A DNA stretch of 64,000 nucleotides from Tachypleus tridentatus. Taxonomy: Eukaryota > Arthropoda > Merostomata > Xiphosura > Limulidae. Shown here piece after piece: positions 24,519 through 36,193 of the stretch (within the stretch, counting starts at the first letter, position 1; the number at the start of each line of letters is the position of its first letter). The notes under the pieces are model-generated. The model had not been told where the DNA came from, did no database searches, and saw only the letters and a program-made list of their open reading frames with translations. The position numbers were made by a program, and so were the translations under genes. The DNA is taken from the NCBI RefSeq assembly GCF_004210375.1, contig NC_134834.1:137425009-137489008 (forward strand). The letters are read 5' to 3'.

Positions 24519-24741
24519 GGTTTGGTTTTTGAATTTCACACAAAGCTACATGAGGGCTACGCTAGCTGTCCTTAATTTTGCAGTGTAAGACTAGAGGTAA
24601 GGCAGCTAGTCATCACCACCCACCACTAACTCTTGGGCTACTGTTTTACCATCGAATAGTGAGAGTGACTGTCACATTATAACACCCCCACGGCATAAAG
24701 AATTACGAACGCTTTAACCCACCTCACCATGGCGGGCCGTA
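24519..24741 (-). repeat. SINE-A with internal deletion
   Basis: Flanked by CGAACGTAATT (24508-24518) and CGAACGCAATT (24742-24752). The segment carrying the B box has been lost between CCCACGGC and ATTACGAACG. Confidence 0.85.
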
Positions 24742-25039
24742 CGAACGCAATTTCTTATAAATATTAACCATATTAAATTACATGATAATTTCTACAGATT
24801 AGTTAAAAATAGTCCAATCATGAAAAAAACAAAACATTTGTCAGATACCACAAGGATTTTTAAGTTAGTTTGAAGGCAATTAAGTGTTAGTTCTCCTCTC
24901 CAGAAAATTATTTCTAATGATAAATTTTAAAAGTATTTTATTCTAAATATATTGTCGACTTGCGAATTTAATGTTAAATCTTGTCTTTAGAAGAGGTTGT
25001 TTTGTACTTAAATTATGAAATCGTAATAACTTGTCTCGG

Positions 25040-25260
25040 TTAATTTCGTTAAGTCTCTATACGTTTGTAAAAGCGATTGTGTCTCAGGTCTCGCTGAAAT
25101 GACCGTGTGAGATGAGCACGTGTAAAGCGAGGTGTAGGGCCAGGTGTGTTTCAGACATACTGGCGACAGCGGCTCCACAAGCGCATGCCAGCACATGTGG
25201 CTTCGCATCAAGGGGGTTGACCGAGTTAACCCCTAAAATCTGTTGTGCATCACCCTAAAT
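25040..25260. other. CpG-rich islet
   Basis: CpG and GC content rise locally (GTGTAAAGCGAGGTGTAGGG, CGACAGCGGCTCC). No open frame resembles a known protein. This could be a regulatory island or an unrecognised exon. Confidence 0.25.
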
Positions 25261-26899
25261 AATTCAACAAGTGGCAAAAATACTCTCCAACCTTTACCCT
25301 CCTATTTATAGGAAGACAATTAAACAGTCTACCTGACGCCGGACTGGAATGCAAGGGTTTTGAACGTGTACAGAAATTTCTATATACTTATTCTTGCAAA
25401 CAATAATATAAATATATAATCTGTCTCTTCGGAGCTGTCTGAGAAAATTGAAAAGTCCGCTACTGTGTTTATATGTCGGAGTACATCTTTATATATATTT
25501 CAAAGTTACATATGTATAGCTTGGATTGCTTATTTCCAAAAGTATAGTAAGCTGACTTAAATAGAATTTTCGTGTAGTTCAATATTTTGAAAAACCCCTG
25601 TTGATATATTTAAATATCTCGACTGAATTTAAGGCAACTTGGTTTTATTTAGTGCTCACACACATATTTTCTGATGTGAGTAGGTACAAGAGGAAGATTG
25701 TGGTGTAAATATGATATCGTACATTATCTAATCTCAGTGAAACTTTCAAAATATATGTGTGGAAATGCTTCCAGAATATCCAGTACCACTTCCTTGCTTG
25801 ATTCCTTTTTCATGGACAAGTATCAATAAATAAATAAATTTATGAATTTATTATTACGAATAATAATAATATTATTATTATTTGGGTGTGAGCATGTTCA
25901 CACCTGACATTGGTATGTCAAAGTATTTTTCTCTTCAAATATAACCTTGTTAGCAATAATCAACTGTATTGAACGTTTCGTCAAGGAATTTTCCTTAACA
26001 AACTTAGTAAAATTCTAACACTCACAATTATGTATAATTTGTAAGATAACTGACCCACATCACACTTTGTTCCAGTACAAATACCTTTAACTGAATGGTG
26101 CTCAAAGCGGAAGGGATTTTCTGATATATATAAAAGCCATTGTCTGTTTTGTACCGCTACTTTCTAATAGGAGCTTAGCAACAAAAGTATGATCTGATAT
26201 TATTGTTAGTCTGTGTATTTAAACTGTAAAATTAAATGTTTGGAAAGGGAAAATGAAAAAAAAAAAGACATGCTGATTTCTCAATTTAATGTCTGCATAG
26301 GCTAAAAGTTTGATTTTTAAACTTCAGTAATATAACAGCAAAATAGTTTAATTCTTAAATGATTTACGTTTAAAATTAAATTTATATTTTTTTTTCATAA
26401 GAAATTATGCTCTTGGGCCTATATTATGTAGATAAGCTGTATAATTCCACACTAAGCATGACTTCGATTTAGGCTTCATTGCAAAAAAAAAAGTACCCTA
26501 GGCCCACTTATGACATCGTTATGAAGTTAATAAATCTTATTTGAAATTGTGTAGTTGTTTGATAAAGACTTCTAAGTCTTCTCTAATCTTCAGTTGAAAC
26601 AAAAGTAAAGTAAAAAATTACCGAATATTCGATGGAGTAATGTTTCAGGTAAACCTGGTGTTAGGTTTGTGCATTAGGATTACTCTGTATCATACTGTTT
26701 TTCAAATATGCGGTTGTAACGAGACCTTGAAAGCGTATAATTAAATACCTTGATAGCGAAGCAGAAAAATCTTATTGATTTATGAATTTAATGTCTGAGT
26801 TGATCAAAAATGTTTGTTTTACTATTTATTAATGAAGTTATCGTATTAAATATAACGTATTCATTACAAAAATAAATATCTAATGTGTTGTTAGTGTCT
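25261..26899. other. AT-rich intergenic DNA, no gene seen
   Basis: It contains AAT/ATT microsatellite tracts around 25826-25881 and nothing else recognisable. Confidence 0.5.
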
Positions 26900-27010
26900 G
26901 TTATTAAGCACAAAGCTACATAAGGACTATCTGTGCTCTGTCCACCAAGACTATCGAAACCCGGTTTCTCGTAGTATAAGTCCGCTGACATACTACTGTG
27001 CCTTTGAGAG
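26900..27010 (-). repeat. SINE-B
   Basis: TTAAGCACAAAGCTACATAA, TGTCCACCAAGACTATCGAA and ACCCGGTTTCTCGTAG match the minus strand of the B family. Confidence 0.82.
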
Positions 27011-27446
27011 AGGGCGCACTCATATGGAGGGAAACTGAAACAGTTTAAAAAAGAAAACGTTGGTTTGTTAAAGAAAGAAAAAGACTATGGACGGCACCAG
27101 AAAGTGAGGAAAGCTTAGCAAAAGTTAGGATAACTGAAGCATAGGTAAGAATAAAAAATTTCAATATTTATTGTAATTTAGGGCTTTTTCTCTTAACGTT
27201 ATTTATTAGTAGTGAAATTTTTGTTTATTTTAGTTCTTCTTGCATCAAATATGGTGGTTAGAATTAAAATTGCTATTACTAAAAATATTTCTAACAGTTC
27301 TCTATGTTTTATGTAATGAAAATGTTGGGTCTTAAAGATATGCATTTCTGTTCTGTGCTTATTTTCTTATATTGTTACAACAAGTGAAAAGTTGCAACAT
27401 AAATAGAATACAAATTAGGCTAAAGACCTTCCTTTACATCTTATAA

Positions 27447-27728
27447 GGCCCGGCATCGCCAAGCGCGTTAAGGCGTGAGACTCGTAATCCGAGGGTCGCG
27501 GGTTCGCATCCCCGTTGCGCCAAACATGCTCGCCCTTTCAGCCGTGGGGGCGTATAATGTGACGGTCAATCCCACTATTCGTTGGTAAAAGAGTAGCCCA
27601 AGAGTTGGCGGTGGGTGGTGATGACTAGCCGCCTTCCCTCTAGTCTTACACTGCAAAATTAGGGACGGCTAGCACAGATAGCCCTCGAGTAGCTTTGTGC
27701 GAAATTCAAAAACAAACTAACAAAACAA
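27447..27728 (+). repeat. SINE-A, well preserved, 12-bp duplication
   Basis: The complete head begins GGCCCGGCATCGCCAAGCGC. The flanks are TACATCTTATAA (27435-27446) and TACATCCTATAA (27729-27740), with one mismatch. Confidence 0.93.
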
Positions 27729-28439
27729 TACATCCTATAACTGGTTTATAAACTACTTTATTTATATTATTTATTCTCAATTTCTGTTACATTGACTACC
27801 AACAAATTCTGAAACATTTCCTAATTTAATTTAAATTCATCCTCTTCTTAAATTTTATTCAGGTTTTTACCTAATCTCCTTCACGAATAATCGAATAGAA
27901 GCTGAAATAGTTCTTTAATTTAATAGTTGATGCAAGGTAATTTTTATAAGAAAGAATTTTTAAATGATATTTTAAGTAACGATAATTGAACAAACAGTAC
28001 GAGTGATACCAAAGCTACAACATAGCTTGCTCAGATTATGTTTCATTTAGTAACACAGTACAATTTGTTTAAACGAACCCAGTTTCCCTGTTGTATGACA
28101 TATTTCTCCAACTGTGCTGTTTCACGTGCTCTTTATGAAATCGCACGATTATTGGTATGTCTTGTTACTTTGTTTTATCGCGTATACAAAAAGCCACATT
28201 GAAGTCAGTTAGCAAATCCGTATTTCTTGTTTTTCGACGTGAGTTTAATTAGACGTCAATTTAACATTTGACACACACGCAGTAAATATGTTCCTTCAGC
28301 TAACAAAATAAAGATCAGAGATAAAGCTCTTCCGTTGGTGGGTCGGTCGTGTAATTACTTGCAAACATTTGGTCCACTGTTTACCAGGTCTCATCATTTA
28401 CCCACATTTCTCGTTTTGCCATTGTGCATATCGATTTGT

Positions 28440-29650
28440 ATATGGGGATATAATCGGGCTTTGAATAAAATGTTCTTTTCACTGGTGTGTGATCTCATTT
28501 ATTTCAAGTTCTTACCCCGATCAACACATTGATTCTCCCTCGTTACTTCTCAATCTTCTATTTCCTATGATATCCACATAGATATGACATCTCTCTCTTT
28601 ACCACCACTTTTACACTGACTTTTCGTAACAATGGCTTCATTGGATTTATCAAATAATGTTCTCTACTAGTGGACACGATATAGACAAGGATGTAACACC
28701 TCTCTTGTTACGGCCATTTTCTTCTAGCTGGCCTGAAATTCACATAAAAATATTATATCTCTCCTAATGTTGCTAATTTAAGACTGAGTTTGTGTTTCTC
28801 CACGATTGTTGGTCCAAGGCTTAACAAACCTATGGTAATTCGATGTCAGTCTGAAAATGGCAGCTATTAGACAGACAACCTTGCAAATATCGATACAGTT
28901 AGCAGAGAATGCTAACTTGTTTACTTAATGTTTGTTGAGCTTTGACCAACATATTGACTTTCTCTTTAACTACCCCAATATTCACAAGGTTATCATTCCA
29001 GTCTGTTTGTTGCTTCTTTTAAAATGTTATTATGGGTTAGAAAAGCCTGATCCAAAAAGATGATATTCTCTCACAAGGATGTCATGCCTATCTGGATGCT
29101 GCTACTTTAACACTATTCTTATGCTATCATACATTTTTTTTAGCATCGACTATAAATCGAACCTTCCTTGATAAGTGGCCTGATATTCACATAGGAATAC
29201 ATTGTACCTGTATAACTACTGCAGCTTTCAGAGTAACTTTGAGTTACAATGGGTTTGTTCAAACAGGACAATAAAGTTAACATTCTCTGTAGAAAGCCCA
29301 AAATCCTTAGTTTGTCTAGTTGCTTTGACTTTAAAAATAATTTTGTGTTACCTTAAAATTGTAGAGCCTTGAACAAAGAGTTAACATTTTCTACTATCTA
29401 GCTTGATATTTGTAGGAACGTCGTATCCTATAGTTCCTGCCGCTTTCATTCTGACTTTAATTTACCATAGGTTTGTTGAGCCTTGGATTGAAAGTAGATT
29501 CTCTGCTAAGTAGCCCAACATTCTCACAAGAATATTGTTCCTGTCCAGACTATTGTACAAGGTCATAGACTAAAATATAAAAATATGAAATATTATTCTC
29601 TTTAAGTCTGCCTACGTTCAACTATCCAAGAAATATTCACATATAATATT
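28440..29650 (+). repeat. Degenerate ~115-bp tandem repeat array, left block
   Basis: Units follow the order CTGATATTCACATAGGAATA, TATCTGTCTAGTTG, ACTTTNANNCTGACTTTGAG, TACCATAGGTTTGTTGAGCC, TTGGATC, GTTAACATTCTCT, AGCTGGC. The CTGATATTCACATAGGAATA motif recurs about every 115 bp (28734, 29171, ~29285, ~29400, ~29510, ~29625). One stretch near 28815-28915 is inverted. Individual units are well diverged, and no ORF is associated. Confidence 0.65.
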
Positions 29651-29941
29651 TCTAGCAAATTGGAGCCGGTTTAGAAGACGCTTAGAAATTGAACGCTTTT
29701 CAAGGATTGTGGTTTTTGGACCTTAATGACTTTGGTTTTGATAATTTCTAGCATTGGTGTTTTTTTTATTTAGACAAGTCTGTGACAATCCCTGCTAAGG
29801 CTTTATATATATAATATAACGCTTCAGTCCATAAAGGTGGATACAAAGAATACACGTGCTCCAGTTCATAATAACACACATGCAAAATACGCGCATTATT
29901 TCATTGGTCTTATTGTACCTTCGTTAACGGTTTGAGGTCAA

Positions 29942-30114
29942 AATGTATCTCAATACGGCTGATATGGTTAACATCTTCAGGTTAACTCTCTTTGTTAACC
30001 TGAAGATAACCTAAGAAGGATGAAACGTTGTAGTGTGCTTTATTTTAATAAAAGTTTTAATATCCATACCAGCTATCTTACATTTTCACTTCAAGTAGGT
30101 TTCTCGTCATCACA
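29942..30114 (+). mobile_element. Miniature Penelope-like insertion (173 bp)
   Basis: Between GGTTTGAGGTCAA (29929-29941) and GGTTGAGGTCAA (30115-30126) lies only PLE terminal sequence. It is an inverted left scrap (ATACGGCTGATATGG), a hammerhead-like core CCTGAAGA ... GATGAAACG, and the PLE 3' end ATACCAGCT ... GGTTTCTCGTCATCACA. The strand follows that 3' end. No coding sequence remains. Confidence 0.7.
29980..30030 (+). ncRNA. Degenerate hammerhead-ribozyme-like motif
   Basis: CUGAAGA fits CUGANGA and a GAAAC follows after an imperfect stem II (AACC / GGAU). Stem I would pair GUUAAC with GUUG. It is less intact than the copies in the larger elements. Confidence 0.35.
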
Positions 30115-30499
30115 GGTTGAGGTCAATCTTCTTTAAGCAAGTGACTGGGAAAGGTGTGCCTCAAGCTGCTGTGCAATGTGCAAGGAATATTTGTTTGTTC
30201 ATGTGGCATAGTAGAAGAAAATGTCATTTGTTCCAAGTAAATGAAATCTTCAATTACACTATGTAACATAAATTTTGTTCCTGGATAGTATGGGTTATTT
30301 CTTAATTGCTTATGCTGTAAAAGTACATAAAATGGCCATTATTCCCTTGAAACTTTGTTTTTGTGAACTGGACAATGAAATTTAGAAATTAACCTATTTT
30401 CTACGTAAAGACGGGTAAATTTGCACATTTTCATTCACATAGGGTCTGAGTAAAACAACATATGAATCAAGATTTACATGTATTTATACTAAAGTTATA

Positions 30500-31262
30500 C
30501 AAAAATGCTTAGAAGTGAGTAGTTTTTCGAGATTTGCGACTGTAATGTAAATCACATTCACGTACCAGCCCCCAAATATAGTATCTCATCATGTTTTCCT
30601 TATACGCTCCTTGATCGCGGCGTTCAAAGTCTAGTATATCTTGTGAAGTTGCTTGCCTTGCTCCTCTGAGTATGCTCCCATATTATTCTTGAATTTATCA
30701 AGATGAGCGTCAAGGATATGAATTTTCAGGGACATCCTGTAGCTCACTTTGCCGTAGTTCCCCACCAGAGCCTCAACCAGTTCCACATAATTTTCGGCCA
30801 TGTGATTGATTGCCCAAGAAGCCCCGAACCACTGCCACAAAGCTGCCCCAAGCTTTTTTTCCCTTCCTACTGAGCTTCTTGGGGAATTCTGTGCATTCCA
30901 ACGAAGACATCAGCTTTGGCAGACAGCGTATGGAAGAAGTCTCAAAGGCATTTTAAGGCTGCAGACTCCTTGTGAAGATCTGTGACAAATTGTTTCCTAA
31001 GACCCAATTTTATGTGCAATGGTGGGAACAACACATTTTGGAGGTCCACTAGTGGCTCACACTTGACATTGCGCTTCCCCACAGATAACTCAGTCCGATG
31101 TGGACAGTGCTTCCTTGTAGGCTTCACATATTTTAGAATATGCTGTCACAGAGTACTTTTTCGCTCTTGTCTTGATAAATTGGCCACATACATAGCAGTA
31201 TGCGTCTGGAGAATGCTTGCAGCTTCTTTATGCCATTTCTGATAAAAATCAGACAGGTCCAT
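30500..31262 (-). pseudogene. Broken gene 1 of a repeat-borne uncharacterised protein family
   Basis: On the minus strand it starts MDLSDFYQKWHKEAASILQ at 31262, hits a stop after about 44 codons, and continues in other frames. Recognisable blocks are KCEPLVDLQNVLFPPLHIKL, GLRKQFVTDLHKESAALK, HMAENYVELVEALVGNYGK, RMSLKIHILDAHLDKF and NMGAYSEEQGKQLH. I recall these blocks, with the pattern SEEQGERFHQDI, from a multi-copy family of unnamed proteins in arthropod assemblies; this is memory, not a search. The biochemical function is unknown. The gene has frameshifts and stops. A TATA-like tract and a heat-shock-element array lie directly upstream. Confidence 0.7.
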
Positions 31263-31315
31263 GTGTTCACTTAGGCAGATGGAACTAAACTGAAGTGGTG
31301 AGTGGTGAGCTCCTG

Positions 31316-31323
31316 TATATATA
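31316..31323 (-). promoter_or_regulatory. TATA-like box upstream of broken gene 1
   Basis: A TATATATA tract lies about 54 bp upstream of the likely start codon of broken gene 1, directly next to the 10-bp array. The spacing suits a core promoter with a short 5' UTR. Confidence 0.45.
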
Positions 31324-31330
31324 TTACTAT

Positions 31331-31420
31331 GGAAAGTCCTAGAAAATTCTAAAAGGTTCTTGAAATTTCTTGTAAGTTCTACAACATTCTAGAAAGTTCT
31401 TGTGAGTTCGAGAAAATTCT
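31331..31420. promoter_or_regulatory. Nine-unit 10-bp heat-shock-element array
   Basis: Nine consecutive 10-mers have consensus AGAAAATTCT, that is nGAAnnTTCn repeated in register. Exact GAA is present in units 1, 2, 4, 7 and 9, and exact TTC in units 2-9, so 13 of 18 alternating pentamers are consensus. HSF binds alternating nGAAn pentamers (established). It lies between two divergent broken genes, so it may have served both. Confidence 0.7.
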
Positions 31421-31761
31421 CTATCAGCTACTCAACACTGAGTATACCTGAAATGTTCTGGAAAATGGGTAAATTTGAAAATTTCATTACCCATGTCACA
31501 AAAGCAATGTTTGAAGAGAAAAATAGGTCCTTTCCATTTACTGTAGACATAAGCAATTGGGAAATAACACTTTCTGCCCAGAAACAAGAAAAAGTAAAAA
31601 TTTTCTTACATAATGTTATTATGTCCAACCAATGTTATTACGAGCGAGAGCGAAGCCAAAGCAAAGTTACAACATCGCTTAGAATCTGTTTGACTACCAC
31701 TACAATAAATAGATATATTAAGAATTTTCAATTAAATGGATTTCATTATTCTCATTCGTGA
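31402..31761 (+). other. Unassigned 119-codon open frame
   Basis: An open frame running out of the heat-shock-like array, starting MSSRKFSISYSTLSIPEMF. It has no recognisable domain and its overlap with the array makes it doubtful as a gene. It could be leader sequence of the element or chance. Confidence 0.2.
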
Positions 31762-31928
31762 CAATGTCAAACAAAGCCTCTCGCAATTAGATAAAGGATG
31801 TAGTGTATATTTACTCAGGGCAAAATAACTGAACTGAAAAAATGAGAAACTTTACATAATATTAAGTAATTACATATTTCATTTCTTCTGGGAATTTGTT
31901 GTTACTCTTTCTAAAATTTACAAATCTT

Positions 31929-31995
31929 ACGCCTCTCGGTGGACTCAGCAGATAGCTCAATGCGGCTTTGCTATAAGAAAAATACACAAACATAC
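31929..31995 (+). repeat. SINE-C fragment
   Basis: CTCGGTGGACTCAGCAGATA and GCGGCTTTGCTATAAGAAAA match the 3' half of the C family. Confidence 0.78.
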
Positions 31996-32255
31996 ACAAA
32001 TCTTACAAACTTGTAGCTATAACAAGTTATTCATACTATTTTTCTAATGTTTTTTGTTTTTGTTTTTGTGTTTGGCAATAATATTTATTTGGCTTTTAGC
32101 CAGAGTTTGAATATAGAGATTCAAAGTCAGACCAAGTACAAAAGTTAAAAATCCTAGAATACATGTTGATAACTACGCCTGTAATAAACTGTTGTTTCCC
32201 TTCTTTTGGAGCTTCTAGTCATGGTTAACATCATTCAGACTCAGAGGTCTTCTAG

Positions 32256-32475
32256 CCTCGTGTCCCTGGCGCACCAAACATGCTCGCCCTTTCAGCCATG
32301 GGAGCGTTATAGTGTTATGACGGTCAGTCCCACTATTTGTTGGTAAAAGAGTAGCCCAAGAGTTCGTGGATGGTGATGACTAGTTATTTTACCTCTAGTC
32401 TTACACTGCTAAATTAGGGATGGCTAGCGCAGATAGTCCTCGTGTAGCTTTGCGCAAAATTAAAACAAACAATTC
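32256..32475 (+). repeat. SINE-A, 5'-truncated
   Basis: It begins within the head at GGCGCACCAAACATGCTCGC and continues through GAGTAGCCCAAGAGTT to TAGCTTTGCGCAAAATTAAAA. Part of the GGCGGTGGG block is deleted. Confidence 0.88.
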
Positions 32476-32559
32476 TATCCTCGTGACTACCTTAAAAGCG
32501 TCAAATTTTATACAAGTTCCTATTTCATCACATGCAAGAGAAACAAACAATGAACAGAA

Positions 32560-34720
32560 TTCTTGAAGAGACTGTTTCTGCTGTTCTACAATACTGAGAG
32601 AAAACTGGTTAAGTTATCTGAACAGTGTTTTGTCCTCAAAAAAATTAAGAAAGCCTCCTGGGAAAGTATCAAAATTAAAGTAAAGTTTTAAATGCAAATC
32701 TTGTAGGCCTCTTTGATGTAACTCAAGCAGATGCTTTAATCATGGTGACTAATGAAGAGGATAGGGAATTTCTGATCAAGCAGAGAGAAGACCATTCATG
32801 AACCAGTCTTGGAGGTATAAATCTAACTTTGGTCAAAACAGAACTGAAAGAGGCAATGTGAAGATGAACAGAAAAGAAAGGATGAGATGCTAATGAAGCA
32901 CGAAAGAATTATCATCTTATCACACCTTACACAGTGATAAATGATGCGTAATCCTCCTACACATTGTTTATGGACTCTGATATCACAGATATACAGATAT
33001 CAACATTTAGACCTCCTCTATCTAAACGTGAGAATAAATTAATTGTAGATGAGGTAGCCCAGTCACTCTACTGCATCAGTATAAGTGATCATAATGCAGT
33101 GATTAGTAAGTCTCTTTAACCTGGAAACGTTATCAATTTCTTGAAGAATATTCATCGGTTTTGTATCAAAACTCGTCCGAATTTTGCAATCACTGAGAAA
33201 CTAACCTTTCTCTGAACAATCTGCTTCTTATTTACTGGGATGGGAAGATACTTCTCAACATAATAAGGTTGTAAGAAAAACTGCTGCATCACAGTTGTTG
33301 TTTTTGAAGAAGATAAAACTACTTGATGTTTTCTCATCCCTCGAGGAACAGGACAACGCAAGCTGCTATCTTTTAGGTAAGCAACTGGCTTGCAAAATTC
33401 ATTGCCGTGTCTCGTATTTGACACAACAGCATCAAACACTGGGTTCATGTTTGGAGCTTTTATCTTAATCAAGGAGGCTATCAATCGCTCTCTGGCGTTG
33501 TTGTTGTTGTTTTTGAATTAAGCACAAAGCTACACAATGGGCTATCTGTGCTATGCCCACCACGGGTATCAAAACCCGGTTTTTAGCGTTGTAAGTTCGC
33601 AGATATCCTGCTGAGCCACTGGGGGGCTCTCTGGCGTGAATCACATGTTGTCATCATGTCTATAAAGTAACCTTGGCAAACGTATTTTCCAGAAATTTTG
33701 GACCTTCTAATAGACTAGATATCCTACTGTTTAAGCAATTCATGACACTATGGTCATCACTTCATAAGAAAACTTCAGTGCAGCAGAATGAAATCTTCTG
33801 AAGGAAACTTGAATGACGATCATTGTTAAAATATGATACAGTTCCTCTCCAATGCTCTTCATAATAGTAGCTTCCCGAAAGATTTGATTACACACTAACT
33901 TCCTTCACCTTTCATTAATTTTCAGTGGGGAAAGAAGTTTATCTGGTAAGTATGGCATCAGAGCTTTACGATCCCTTCATAAGGATGGATGGATTGAAAA
34001 AAAAGACATCTTTGTCCTTAACATTTTTCTATTCAGCGAGTAAATTAAACTTACTTCTCATTAAAAAAAAGGTCGAAAGATATCTGTCTCTTTGTTGTCC
34101 TCATTTATAGCAGATAATAATAAAAAGCATTCATGGCAGTGAGAGCTCCCAGAAATAACCAAGCACTTCTAACAATACTGAAGACTTATCTTAACAGAGT
34201 TTTGGCTGAAGTTACATTCAAGGTATTTAAGAGACATTTGTGGTACTTCTCTCAGGAGCAATTTGGACTGTCGGTCTTGACAATTGATTAGATGCCGATT
34301 AAAAGGCAAAAATGATTACATAATTTACTCGGCCTGCCAAAGTGATGGTTATTCAAGCACCTCAATGCAGAGTTCTTTAATACAGCAAACCCACTGGGAT
34401 CCTACGTAACAGAGGAGACAACTTAACTCTTTGATGTACGGGCCAAAAACAAGAAGAGGAATGCTGAATAGTTTAAATTGAAACATTCAAGTGATTGGGC
34501 AACTAGCGACAGCTACGAGTTTCTGAAAGCAAAAGCGATGGGAATGAAGGTCGTCAATGACATCGTGGAGAGAACAATTACTCTCATTTAATAGTACAAT
34601 GCTACGCTTACTAAAGATGAGTAACAGAAGCAATTCCTTTTCCACCTTGTGAAAGCCCATCGAAAGTCATTCACAACCTCCAAATCTATTTTTACAGAAC
34701 TAACAGGCAATCACGTGTGT
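32560..34720 (+). pseudogene. Broken gene 2 of a repeat-borne, possibly transposase-like family
   Basis: Translated + strand pieces in several frames follow one order: GLFDVTQADALIMVTNEEDR and EFLIKQRE near 32705-32790; VFDTTASNTGFMFGAFILIK near 33417-33475; then, after an inserted SINE, VTLANVFSRNFGPSNRLDIL and LFKQF near 33665-33750; and MGMKVVNDIVERTITLI with FLFHLVKAHRKSF near 34540-34670. I recall this order (FDTTxSNTG, GPDxPLFKRF, VVNDxAERGVxLI) from unnamed multi-copy arthropod proteins. The FDTT block resembles an acidic motif of DDE/RNase-H-like transposases, but that is inference. Many stops and frameshifts make it non-functional. Confidence 0.68.
33499..33625 (-). repeat. SINE-B inserted in broken gene 2
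   Basis: A complete minus-strand copy flanked by perfect 12-bp duplications GCTCTCTGGCGT at 33487-33498 and 33626-33637. It falls between two conserved blocks of the host ORF. Confidence 0.93.
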
Positions 34721-34894
34721 TATTGTCAACTGATGTTATTTTTTTCATTTTAGACAATATTGTTTAATTATTAACGACCTCTAAATATAGCTTAAATAAT
34801 CTCTATTTTTGTAGTCACTATCCTTTCCTAATTTCATATTAGGACAGCCTTGAAGACAAACAGAAATAAAACTTTTATTTTTTGGACCACCCCA

Positions 34895-35450
34895 CTATTC
34901 AGTTGCCGTTACTTTCAGTTTGTATTTGTGTTACCATAGTTTCGCTAAGCCTCGAAGGAAAAGTTGACATTCTCTTCTCGCTGGTCTGATATCCCTATTG
35001 GAATATTGTATCTGTCTAGTTGTTACTACTTCCTGACTAACTTATTATTACCATGGGTTTGTGGAATCTTGATCAGAAAGTTAACATTATCTATTAGCTG
35101 GCTTGATGTTCACAGGTATGTCATATCTTTCTACTTGACACAACTTTCAGGTTGTCGTTCAGTTATCATAGGTTTGTTGCGCGTGGACCAGTAAGTTCAC
35201 ATGCTCTGCTAGTTATTCTGATATTAATTTGGCAATATTTTGCATCCCTTTGCTGTAATTGTCTGTCACTTTAGTTTTATTGTAAGACTGTTAATTTTAA
35301 AAGAGAAAGTTGAAATTCTTTTATCACTGGCACAATATTCACATAGGGATATAAAGCATTTATCAAACTGTTGTGATATTTTATGATGCGAGTGTGAAAC
35401 TGAACTGGGTGGTTTTATATCAGGTGCAGTTGTGTGGTTTGTGTTCACGT
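34895..35450 (+). repeat. ~115-bp tandem repeat array, right block
   Basis: Units near 34986 (CTGATATCCCTATTGGAATA), 35100 (CTTGATGTTCACAGGTATG), 35215 and 35328 (CAATATTCACATAGGG) match those at 28.4-29.65 kb, again at ~115-bp spacing. The block opens mid-unit at CAGTTGCCGTTACTTTCAG. Confidence 0.65.
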
Positions 35451-35699
35451 TATATATAATTAGTCGTCTTGTATTTTTTTTTTTGAGGACATAAAGAGCT
35501 TGGTTTAGGTTTCGTAAAAGTATTTGCAGAGTTTAGTTGAAGTTAAGCTGCCCAAGATACCAAACATTAAATACTGGGGAAGCTTGTGCAAATAAACTTT
35601 GTCTCATACTAGTAATGTCAAAACTGTTAAGCCTAACAAATTTATCCTTCACCTGGTTGTTGGTACTGTAACATTCTTGTGTGTTTCTTTATGAATCAC

Positions 35700-35935
35700 A
35701 TTTGTTTTCTTATTCTTATTTTGACAGTCAGTAAACCTACAGTAACTCAAAGTCAGCCTGAAAGTGGTAGCATCTAGACAAGTACCATTTTATTGTGAAT
35801 ATCATTTCAGCTAGTAAAGAATGTGAACTTTTTAGACTAGGCTGTATAAACCCATAATAACACAGACTGTTTGAAAGTTGCAGCAACTAGACATATGAAG
35901 ATTTGTTGCAAATACCTTTTAGATTTAAAACACAG
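35700..35935 (-). repeat. Inverted units of the ~115-bp repeat
   Basis: AAACCTACAGTAACTCAAAG, TCAGCCTGAAAGTGGTAGC and CATCTAGACA are the reverse complement of the array unit. A second inverted unit follows about 116 bp later (AACCCATAATAACACAGAC). Confidence 0.65.
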
Positions 35936-36193
35936 GATACAAATCAGTACTTGTCACAAAAAGTCTTCCCTCTTACTAACAGATTAATTATATTCTTCAC
36001 AAGTACAGTGTTATGAACAAAAGATGTCTATATCCAAGCCATTATTTTATGGCATTGGAATGAAGTGATGGAAAATAAAAACATTTCTAGCTTTAATTTC
36101 CCAGTAAAACCTAAATTGCAAGTACAAAATAATTTATATAGTATATCAAAGGTAAATATATTAAATTTTCTTTTTAATTATATTTCCAGCACT

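Noticed and set aside
33152..33484. 110-codon minus-strand frame
   Set aside because: The plus strand here reads VFDTTASNTGFMFGAF, matching the order of the surrounding plus-strand pseudogene, so the minus frame is a shadow.
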